A DNA stretch of 12,495 bases from positions 1 through 12,495 of the forward strand of contig CAZSTX010000051.1 of the NCBI GenBank assembly GCA_964610025.1. The letters are read 5' to 3'. How positions within the stretch are numbered: the stretch's first letter is position 1; each line of letters starts with the position of its first letter. Shown here one piece after another: positions 6,876 to 12,495 of the stretch. Both the position numbers and the translations under genes were made by a program. The DNA comes from UBA5266 sp964610025. Lineage in GTDB: Bacteria > Bacteroidota > Bacteroidia > Bacteroidales > WCHB1-69. Below the pieces are notes generated by a model. That model was not told where the DNA came from, made no database searches, and worked only from the letters and a program-made list of their open reading frames with translations.

Positions 6876-7314
6876 TAACAATGTTTTTTTTTCTTTCTTG
6901 GAAGAAGAAATTGCAGCAGGCAAAACAGTGAGCATCCGTGCTAAAGGGAGTAGCATGCTCCCTTTTATTACCGAAGACGATATTTTATACCTTATTCCTT
7001 TTAATAAAACTGAATTAAAAAAAAATGATATCATCTTATTTAAATATAATAATAATTATTTGTTACATAGGATAATAGTAAAAAAAAATACTTATTTACT
7101 CATCCAAGGAGATGCCGTAGCAAACTATCGCGAAAAGATAAAAATAGACGATGTTATAGCTTTATTAGAGCAAATTAAGAAAAAAAATGGAAAGATAATA
7201 AAATGCCATTCATTAAGGTGGCGTTTCTTATCTTGTATGTGGTCTATACTTAAACCTTTCCGCTTTCTATTGTTAAAAATTTATAAAAAAACTATTCTTC
7301 ATGCATCTAAATGA
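6862..7314 (+). CDS. S24/S26-type serine peptidase (signal peptidase-like, Ser-His)
   Basis: A 150-residue protein with the signal-peptidase core in short form. GSSMLPF places the nucleophile at Ser31; LLHRIIV places His69 where bacterial signal peptidase I has Lys, as in the SEC11/archaeal type; IQGDAVANYR (Gly83-Asp84) forms the third conserved box. There is no N-terminal membrane anchor. The C-terminal segment (about 120-145) is aromatic, hydrophobic and basic, and might sit on the inner membrane face. Genes of this type recur beside PqqD-like and HprK-like genes in Bacteroidota. A role in trimming a peptide in this pathway is inferred. The gene overlaps the kinase by 14 bases and the nucleotidyltransferase by 14 bases. 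It contains three 9-base homopolymer runs and a strong hairpin across the catalytic-motif codons. Confidence 0.8.
   Translation: MKIIDNNVFFSFLEEEIAAGKTVSIRAKGSSMLPFITEDDILYLIPFNKTELKKNDIILFKYNNNYLLHRIIVKKNTYLLIQGDAVANYREKIKIDDVIALLEQIKKKNGKIIKCHSLRWRFLSCMWSILKPFRFLLLKIYKKTILHASK
6943..6965 (+). repeat. Strong 8-bp hairpin inside the peptidase gene
   Basis: AAAGGGAG (6943-6950) and CTCCCTTT (6958-6965) are perfect inverted repeats around a 7-base loop, with five G/C pairs. The right arm runs into TTTTATTA. In this AT-rich DNA it is the most GC-rich hairpin I noticed, and it has the look of a terminator or attenuator. It falls on the codons of the conserved GSSMLPF motif, so coding constraint may explain it. 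Confidence 0.45.
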
Positions 7315-8422
7315 TAAGCGTTTATTAACATTGGTAAAAAATGGGTTATGCAAAAGTGAACCTCCTGCTGATTTGTTTGATTGTGCAAAAGATAATGACT
7401 GGGAAGCGATATTCAAGCAAGCATCTAAACAAGGTGTCATGGGAATTGCTTACGATGGTTTATTGCATTGGATTGATAAAATGAATATTTCTCAACAATT
7501 ACTGCTAATATGGGGAGCTAATATTGATGCAATGGAAAAACGCTATCAAAAACAATATAAAGCATTAGAAAGTTTAATAAAATTTTATGCTGAAAATAAC
7601 ATTAAAGTGATGGTATTGAAAGGAGTAGGATTGTCGTTGCTTTATCCTAATCCAATGCATCGCGAAGGAGGAGATATTGATATTTACCTTTTTAATGATT
7701 TTAATAAAGGAAATGATTTGATAGAAGCTGCTGGGATAAAAGTTTATAAAAACAAAACAATTAATCCTAAACACAGTGTTTTTTATTGGGAAAATACGCT
7801 TGTCGAAAATCATCAATGGTTTTTAAATCGTGATACTATTTTTAAGAAAAACCAATATATCGAATCCATTCTAAATGAACAAGCAATAGTGGAAAATTGC
7901 AAAAAAGTGTTTATTGGGAAACAAGAAGCCTATCTGCCATCAGTTGCTTATAATGCTTTATATATTATGGGACATATGTCATCTCATATGTTAACTTCTT
8001 CTATTGCAATACGTCATTTGTGCGATTGGGCAGTTTTTTTGAATAAATATTATAACGAAATTGATTTTAAAAAATTAGAAAATGACTTTGCAAAAACAAT
8101 CTTTTTAAAATCATATAAAGTCATTAACACATTGGTTAAAAATCATATAAATAGTGCCGAAGCAATAAGTATTCCGTGTGAAAATGAGTATGCTAAAATA
8201 GCAAAAATAATATTGAATAAGCACATTTTACATCCTTTAGATTCTCAACAAAAGAATAAGAAAAATAAAGCAAATGTTTTGTTTCTTAAATTATTAAAAA
8301 TAAAAGAAAAATATATAATATCTAAATTGCTGAATAATAAACTATTTGCGTTTAAATTTATTTTATATATAATTAATAAGAAAATACTAAAAACTTTCAG
8401 AGCGTTTACCTCAAAGAAATAA
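7301..8422 (+). CDS. Nucleotidyltransferase family protein (NTP_transf_5 type)
   Basis: A 373-residue protein. The core motif is KGVGLSLLYP (Lys107 onward) followed by HREGGDIDIYLF, with the metal-binding pair Asp125 and Asp127 of the polymerase-beta-type nucleotidyltransferase fold. An all-helical region follows, including HMSSHM and IRHLCDWAVFL, which is typical of the family. The C-terminal 60 residues are rich in Lys, Asn and Ile. Members of this family occur beside HprK-like kinases and PqqD-like proteins in lasso-peptide and exosortase-associated clusters; transfer of a nucleotide to the peptide product or an anchor is the likely type of chemistry, but no specific reaction can be assigned. 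It overlaps the peptidase gene by 14 bases and ends the operon, with a terminator-like hairpin at its stop codon. Confidence 0.82.
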   Translation: MHLNDKRLLTLVKNGLCKSEPPADLFDCAKDNDWEAIFKQASKQGVMGIAYDGLLHWIDKMNISQQLLLIWGANIDAMEKRYQKQYKALESLIKFYAENNIKVMVLKGVGLSLLYPNPMHREGGDIDIYLFNDFNKGNDLIEAAGIKVYKNKTINPKHSVFYWENTLVENHQWFLNRDTIFKKNQYIESILNEQAIVENCKKVFIGKQEAYLPSVAYNALYIMGHMSSHMLTSSIAIRHLCDWAVFLNKYYNEIDFKKLENDFAKTIFLKSYKVINTLVKNHINSAEAISIPCENEYAKIAKIILNKHILHPLDSQQKNKKNKANVLFLKLLKIKEKYIISKLLNNKLFAFKFILYIINKKILKTFRAFTSKK

Positions 8423-8455
8423 TTGAATATTTTCTCATGCAATTTCTTTTTTTTT
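8413..8455 (+). terminator. Rho-independent-like terminator of the five-gene operon
   Basis: AAAGAAAT (8413-8420) pairs with ATTTCTTT (8442-8449), with two more inner pairs possible across a 3-base bulge. The right arm leads into an unbroken T run ending at 8455. The left arm overlaps the stop codon of the nucleotidyltransferase gene. The stem is AT-rich but the T-tail is good, and a promoter for the next gene follows closely. Confidence 0.5.
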
Positions 8456-8489
8456 GATTTTTCAAGTTATTTTGTAAGAAAAAAAAATG

Positions 8490-8498
8490 TACATTTGC
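8490..8498 (+). promoter_or_regulatory. -7 promoter element for tyrS
   Basis: TACATTTGC matches the Bacteroidota consensus TAnnTTTG exactly. It lies 20 bases before the ATG at 8519. A TTTG at 8471-8474 could be the -33 element, but the spacing of 15 bases is shorter than the usual 19 or so. The element lies inside the upstream extension of the reading frame, which argues that translation starts at 8519. Confidence 0.55.
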
Positions 8499-8518
8499 AC
8501 TTTGTATATTTTATATCT

Positions 8519-9793
8519 ATGAGCTTTGTTGATGTATTGAGATGGAGAGGTATGATACATGATATTATGCCAGGAACAGAAGAATTGCTAAAAAAAGAAA
8601 AAGTAAGTGCTTATGTCGGTATTGACCCCACCGCCGACTCTTTGCATATTGGTCATTTGGTAAGTATAATGCTATTAAAACATCTACAATTACATGGACA
8701 TAAACCTTTAATAGTAATTGGTGGTGCTACCAGTATGATAGGCGACCCTTCTTTTAAATCAGAAGAGCGTGCTTTATTAACAAGAGAAACAATCGAATAT
8801 AATTTAAGCCGTATAAAAAAACAATTTTCACTTTTCCTTGACTTTGATTCATTAGACAATGCAGCTGAATTGTTGAATAATTATGATTGGACAAAAGATT
8901 ATACTTTTCTGAATTTCATTAGAGATATAGGAAAGCATATGACTATCAATTATATGATGGCGAAAGATTCCGTAAAAAAACGTTTAGAAACAGGAATATC
9001 TTTTACCGAATTTTCATATCAACTTCTACAGGCTTTTGATTATTTACATTTGTATCAACATAAAAACTGTCGGTTGCAAATGGGAGGTTCAGACCAATGG
9101 GGCAATATCACAACAGGTACAGAACTCATACGTAGAGTGTGTGGTGGCGAAGCTTATGCCCTTACTTGTCCATTAATCACAAAAAGTGACGGCGGAAAAT
9201 TTGGAAAAACTGAACGTGGTAATATTTGGTTAGACCCAGAAAAGACATCGGCATATGCTTTTTATCAATTTTGGTTAAATTGCTCAGACGAAGATGCAAA
9301 AAAATTTATACGTATTTTTACTTTGATGCCTCAAGAAGAAATTATGCAATTAGAAAAAGAACATGCACAATCACCTCATTTGAGAATTTTGCAAAAAGCT
9401 ATTGCAAGCGAACTAACTATACGTGTACACTCTTTATCTAATTATAATAAGGTGTTAGAAGCTTCGAAAATATTGTTTGGAGAATCAACCGCCGATACCT
9501 TGGCTGCTTTGTCAGAGGATATGTTTTTGTCAGTATTTGAAGGAGTTCCAATATTTAATATTGACCGTTCATCTATTGAAAATGAAATTAATATTGTAGA
9601 TTTATTAGTCGAAAAAGCACCTGTTTTTTCATCGAAAGGAGAATTAAGACGTTTGATGAAAGAAGGAGGATTGCTTGTTAATAAAAATAAAATAAAAGAA
9701 GAAGTGTTTGTTAATCAATGTGATTTGTTGAATAATAAATATATTTTGATTCAAAAAGGAAAGAAAAATTATTATGTCATTATAGTATCATAA
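8519..9793 (+). CDS. tyrS: Tyrosyl-tRNA synthetase
   Basis: A cytoplasmic class I aminoacyl-tRNA synthetase that charges tRNA-Tyr with tyrosine. From the ATG at 8519 it is 424 residues, the normal bacterial TyrRS length. The frame is open 32 codons further upstream to a TTG, but that part is low-complexity, holds the terminator tail and promoter, and is not homologous-looking. Motifs: YVGIDPTADSLHIGHL with HIGH at 43-46; the tyrosine and tRNA-site stretch QMGGSDQWGNITTG; the second signature as KFGKT at 227-231, the usual variant in this branch of TyrRS; and a C-terminal S4 RNA-binding domain (about 364-424) with SSKGELRRLMKEGGLLVN. No T-box or other leader structure is visible. The beta-barrel gene follows 11 bases downstream and is probably cotranscribed. 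Confidence 0.97.
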   Translation: MSFVDVLRWRGMIHDIMPGTEELLKKEKVSAYVGIDPTADSLHIGHLVSIMLLKHLQLHGHKPLIVIGGATSMIGDPSFKSEERALLTRETIEYNLSRIKKQFSLFLDFDSLDNAAELLNNYDWTKDYTFLNFIRDIGKHMTINYMMAKDSVKKRLETGISFTEFSYQLLQAFDYLHLYQHKNCRLQMGGSDQWGNITTGTELIRRVCGGEAYALTCPLITKSDGGKFGKTERGNIWLDPEKTSAYAFYQFWLNCSDEDAKKFIRIFTLMPQEEIMQLEKEHAQSPHLRILQKAIASELTIRVHSLSNYNKVLEASKILFGESTADTLAALSEDMFLSVFEGVPIFNIDRSSIENEINIVDLLVEKAPVFSSKGELRRLMKEGGLLVNKNKIKEEVFVNQCDLLNNKYILIQKGKKNYYVIIVS

Positions 9794-9804
9794 ATAATAT
9801 TGAA

Positions 9805-10692
9805 ATGAAAAATAGAGTACGAATTTTTATAAGCATTGTTGTCATGAGTTTGATGACAACTTTAGGTTATGCACAAGATAAATCAACAGAGGCTCAAAAA
9901 TCAAGTTTAAAATTTCGACAAAGAAATTTAGGCGTTGAAAAAAAGAAAAATCAAGACAAAATACGCAGAGGTGGCATTGTAACTTATCCACAAGGAATAG
10001 GAGATAAAAAAATAAATATGGGCTTCACCTTAGGAGGAGATATTGCATTGATGAGTGCTTTAAATGTTGAAAAATGTCCTTTAGGAGCTAATTTATCTCT
10101 TTTTATGCATGGAGTTTTAAAAAATAGCAATACAGTTGCATTAGGGACGGAGATAAAAGGATTTTATTTACTTGCCAATAAAGATAAATTCACAAAAGAA
10201 TTTAAGGTAATAGGCAATGATGTAGAAGACCCAGAAGTAAAAGTAGATAATTGGCTAATTACCACTGTGCAATTTAGTGTATTGGGTAATTTTAACCCTC
10301 TTCCACGCTTTAATCTACAGTTAAAAGCGAATATAGGACCATTAGTTGCTCTATTACCTCATTATGAGGCTAAATATCAATTTAAAGAACGTCAATATGA
10401 TGGTACATATAAAACGACAACACATAATTTTAAATATGAAGCACCTATATCTAATACTTTATCAATTGGTGGTGCTGCAACACTTGGAATGGATGTGCTG
10501 TATGCTCTTACAAAAAATACAGAATTAAAATTTGGAATAGATTGGTCTTATTTGCACTTTAATTACACTAAACAATGGGAAGATAGTATTGATTACGAGT
10601 CATATGTAGAAAATAAAGACCCTTATACAACAAAAGAAATAGCACGATTTGGAGTGTTTGATGTACACTTGGGTTTTGCTTTTAGTTTTTAA
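9805..10692 (+). CDS. Predicted outer-membrane beta-barrel protein, family not recognised
   Basis: A 295-residue protein with a clear signal peptide (about 1-24, cut near GYAQ-DK). The first part of the mature protein (about 25-70) is strongly charged with many Lys, Arg and Gln, and probably forms a periplasmic segment. The rest alternates polar and hydrophobic residues in strands (for example MGFTLGGDIALMS, TNTELKFGIDWSYLHF) and ends in FGVFDVHLGFAFSF, with a terminal Phe as is common for barrel proteins folded by BamA. I recognise no specific family and assign no function. The start is the ATG after an A-rich leader, 11 bases after tyrS, which suggests shared transcription although a functional link to tyrS is not apparent. 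The next gene starts 33 bases downstream. Confidence 0.75.
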   Translation: MKNRVRIFISIVVMSLMTTLGYAQDKSTEAQKSSLKFRQRNLGVEKKKNQDKIRRGGIVTYPQGIGDKKINMGFTLGGDIALMSALNVEKCPLGANLSLFMHGVLKNSNTVALGTEIKGFYLLANKDKFTKEFKVIGNDVEDPEVKVDNWLITTVQFSVLGNFNPLPRFNLQLKANIGPLVALLPHYEAKYQFKERQYDGTYKTTTHNFKYEAPISNTLSIGGAATLGMDVLYALTKNTELKFGIDWSYLHFNYTKQWEDSIDYESYVENKDPYTTKEIARFGVFDVHLGFAFSF

Positions 10693-10725
10693 AAAAAATA
10701 TTATAAATATAAAACATTTATTATC

Positions 10726-12354
10726 ATGAATAACGCAATTTTTAGTTTTAGAGAACCTAAAAACGAACCAGTATGCGCATATGCTTCAGGTTCTGAAGAA
10801 AGAAGACTTTTAAAAGAAGAATTAAAACGACAAGAAAATACAAAAATAGAAATTCCACTTATAATTGGAGGTAAAGAAATCAAAACTGGAAAATTGGGAA
10901 ATGTTGTGATGCCTTGTGACCATAAACATGTTTTGGCTACTTATCACAAATGCACAGAAAAAGAAGTGAGAATGGCTATTGACGCTGCTATGGAAGCAAA
11001 GGAGCAATGGGCTAATTTGCCATGGATAGAGCGTAGTAGTATTATGCTACGTGCAGCTGAACTTTTTGCTACAAAATATCGCTATGTAATCAATGCGGCT
11101 ACAATGTTAGGACAAGGGAAAAATGCAATGCAAGCAGAAATAGATTCAGCATGCGAGACTATTGATTTTATGCGATTCAATCCTTTTTTTGCAGCCGAAA
11201 TTTATCAACAACAACCCTTATCTCCTCAAGATTGCATTAATCGTATTGAATACCGTCCTTTAGAAGGATTTGTGTATACGATTACTCCTTTTAACTTTAC
11301 AGCTATAGCTGTAAATTTAAATATCAGTCCAGTGCTGATGGGTAATGTTACAGTATGGAAACCTGCAACTACTTCATTATTGTCAAGTTATTATGCTATG
11401 AAAATATTGATGGAAGCAGGTGTGCCAGCAGGAGTTATTAATTTTGTTCCAGGTTCAGGAGCAATTATTAGCGATGTTGTATTAAATGATCCTAATTTTG
11501 CAGGAATACATTTTACAGGTTCAACAGGCGTATTTCAAAGTTTTTGGGAAACAGTAGGAAAAAATATTGGAAAATACAATACTTATCCAAAATTAGTAGG
11601 CGAAACAGGAGGAAAAGATTTTATTTTTGCTCACAGCTCCGCCTGCCCTAAAGAATTAGCCACTGCTATTGTACGTGGTGGTTTTGAATTTCAAGGGCAA
11701 AAATGCTCTGCTGCCTCTAGAGCATACATTCCTCAATCATTGTGGAAAGAAGTAAAACAAATAGCCATTGATATGCTTAAAGAGATTAAAATGGGCGATG
11801 TAAGAGATTTTAGTAATTTTGTAAATGCAGTTATTGATGAAAATTCATTTGATAATATTGCAGGATATATCGAAAGAGCGAAAAAATCGCAAGATGCTGA
11901 AATTATTTATGGCGGAAATTGCGATAAATCTATAGGCTATTTCATTGAACCTACTCTTATACTTGCAAAAAAAGCAGATTATGAAAGTATGGTAGAAGAG
12001 ATTTTTGGCCCTGTACTTACTATTTATGTATACGAAGATAATAAATACGAAGAAACCTTGAAATTATGTAATACTACTTCTCCTTATGCTTTAACAGGTT
12101 CTATATTTGCACACGATAGGTATGCAGTAATGATTGCAGATAAACATTTGCGCTATGCAGCTGGTAATTTCTATATTAATGATAAACCTACAGGTGCTGT
12201 TGTTGGACAACAACCTTTCGGTGGAGCTAGGGCATCGGGTACAAATGATAAAGCAGGAAGTTATTTGAATTTAATTCGTTGGTTATCACCTAGAACTATT
12301 AAGGAAACATTGTTGCCACCCACAGATTATAAATATCCTTTTCTGAAAAAATAA
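10726..12354 (+). CDS. pruA: Delta-1-pyrroline-5-carboxylate dehydrogenase (L-glutamate gamma-semialdehyde dehydrogenase)
   Basis: A cytoplasmic NAD-dependent aldehyde dehydrogenase that oxidises glutamate-gamma-semialdehyde to glutamate, the second step of proline breakdown. Its 542 residues match the usual length of the stand-alone enzyme. Key sites: Asn190 in TPFNFTA (oxyanion and cofactor region), HFTGSTGVF of the NAD-binding fold, Glu293 in VGETGGKD (general base region), and nucleophile Cys327 in GQKCSAASR. The C-terminal QQPFGGARASGTNDKAG is characteristic of this enzyme. The N-terminal part (FREPKNEPVCAYASGSEERR) is also typical of the P5C dehydrogenase subgroup rather than general aldehyde dehydrogenases. 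No proline dehydrogenase gene is in the window. The 33-base gap from the barrel gene holds no -7 element, so readthrough from upstream is plausible. A 20-bp palindrome lies over codons 191-197. Confidence 0.95.
   Translation: MNNAIFSFREPKNEPVCAYASGSEERRLLKEELKRQENTKIEIPLIIGGKEIKTGKLGNVVMPCDHKHVLATYHKCTEKEVRMAIDAAMEAKEQWANLPWIERSSIMLRAAELFATKYRYVINAATMLGQGKNAMQAEIDSACETIDFMRFNPFFAAEIYQQQPLSPQDCINRIEYRPLEGFVYTITPFNFTAIAVNLNISPVLMGNVTVWKPATTSLLSSYYAMKILMEAGVPAGVINFVPGSGAIISDVVLNDPNFAGIHFTGSTGVFQSFWETVGKNIGKYNTYPKLVGETGGKDFIFAHSSACPKELATAIVRGGFEFQGQKCSAASRAYIPQSLWKEVKQIAIDMLKEIKMGDVRDFSNFVNAVIDENSFDNIAGYIERAKKSQDAEIIYGGNCDKSIGYFIEPTLILAKKADYESMVEEIFGPVLTIYVYEDNKYEETLKLCNTTSPYALTGSIFAHDRYAVMIADKHLRYAAGNFYINDKPTGAVVGQQPFGGARASGTNDKAGSYLNLIRWLSPRTIKETLLPPTDYKYPFLKK
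11296..11315 (+). repeat. 20-bp perfect palindrome inside the P5C dehydrogenase gene
   Basis: TTTACAGCTA followed at once by its reverse complement TAGCTGTAAA. It spans the codons for FTAIAV in the conserved PFNFTAIAVN motif. It looks like an operator half-site pair, but its position deep in a coding region and in a conserved motif makes a coding explanation likely. Confidence 0.4.
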
Positions 12355-12363
12355 TTAAAATTT

Positions 12364-12390
12364 ATGCAACAAATGTTTAGGTATTTGCAT
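12364..12390 (+). repeat. Inverted repeat after the P5C dehydrogenase gene
   Basis: ATGCAA (12364-12369) and TTGCAT (12385-12390) are inverted repeats; an alternative pairing is CAAAT (12370-12374) with ATTTG (12383-12387) around an 8-base loop, plus outer ATG with CAT. It starts 10 bases after the stop codon. There is no T-run after it, so it is not a standard terminator. The rest of 12355-12440 is AT-rich with no clear -7 element. Confidence 0.3.
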
Positions 12391-12440
12391 CATATATAGA
12401 AAGAAGAAATGTATAATTATAATGATAAATATCAATAACA

Positions 12441-12495
12441 ATGAAAAATTTTATTAACATTAAAATTTTGGTAATCATTATTTTAACTGTATTTT
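12441..12495 (+). CDS. Start of an exported or membrane protein (truncated by window end)
   Basis: Only 18 codons are visible: MKNFINIKILVIIILTVF. A short basic start and a strongly hydrophobic run are what a signal peptide or an N-terminal membrane anchor looks like. The ATG follows an A-rich leader (AATAACA), as for other genes in this window. Nothing can be said about the product. An alternative is that the frame closes soon after the window edge. Confidence 0.5.
   Translation, partial: MKNFINIKILVIIILTVF

Noticed and set aside
6735..7034. Minus-strand frame across the kinase-peptidase junction
   Set aside because: It lies opposite two well-supported overlapping genes with conserved motifs, and its translation is low-complexity with no recognisable feature.
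8423..8518. N-terminal extension of tyrS by 32 codons from a TTG
   Set aside because: It is low-complexity, contains the terminator tail and a perfect -7 promoter element, and the ATG at 8519 gives the normal TyrRS length and beginning.
9191..9211. KFGKT in place of KMSKS in TyrRS as an anomaly
   Set aside because: KFGKS/T is a normal variant of this signature in bacterial tyrosyl-tRNA synthetases.
9226..9441. Second plus-strand frame inside tyrS, and other short frames within large genes
   Set aside because: These are shadow frames of genes with clear family motifs; none has its own promoter, leader or domain.
12364..12434. Two very short ORFs (11 and 9 codons) upstream of the last gene, considered as leader peptides
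   Set aside because: They are too short to tell from chance, one overlaps the inverted repeat, and neither shows runs of a regulatory amino acid.

Overview
The window is AT-rich and reads as a chromosomal stretch from a Bacteroidota (Bacteroidetes) species. The evidence is several features typical of that phylum: an Omp28-type surface lipoprotein, a large secreted protein with lamin-tail domains and a C-terminal FlgD-like/gliding-type domain, Bacteroidota-style -7 promoter elements (TAnnTTTG), A-rich rather than Shine-Dalgarno leaders, and a HprK-like/PqqD/S24 peptidase cassette. I cannot place it below phylum. No rRNA, tRNA, IS element, prophage gene or CRISPR array is visible. No gene-free stretch exceeds 100 bases.

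Left part (1-3881, all minus strand): the 5' part of an Omp28-like lipoprotein with a thioredoxin-type CxxC motif (cut by the window edge), a 133-residue lipoprotein that looks like a Rieske fold which has lost its cluster ligands, and an 864-residue secreted protein with two lamin-tail domains. These are envelope or secreted proteins. The small lipoprotein has its own good -7 element, so the three need not form one operon.

Middle (3971-8422, plus strand): a compact five-gene operon with genes overlapping by 11-14 bases or separated by 3. It encodes a PqqD-like peptide-binding protein (RRE fold), an ABC exporter (TMD-NBD), an HPr-kinase-like P-loop kinase, a small S24/S26-type serine peptidase and a DxD nucleotidyltransferase. 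This set resembles the accessory part of a ribosomally made peptide (RiPP) pathway such as phosphorylated lasso peptides: bind a leader, modify with phosphate or nucleotide, cleave, export. No precursor peptide, lasso cyclase, transglutaminase-like B2 protease or radical SAM enzyme is in the window. This is the most interesting system here. A terminator-like hairpin closes the operon.

Right part (8519-12495, plus strand): tyrosyl-tRNA synthetase (tyrS) with its own -7 element, an unrecognised predicted outer-membrane beta-barrel protein 11 bases after it, delta-1-pyrroline-5-carboxylate dehydrogenase (proline to glutamate breakdown), and the first 18 codons of another exported or membrane protein. 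These are mostly housekeeping genes.
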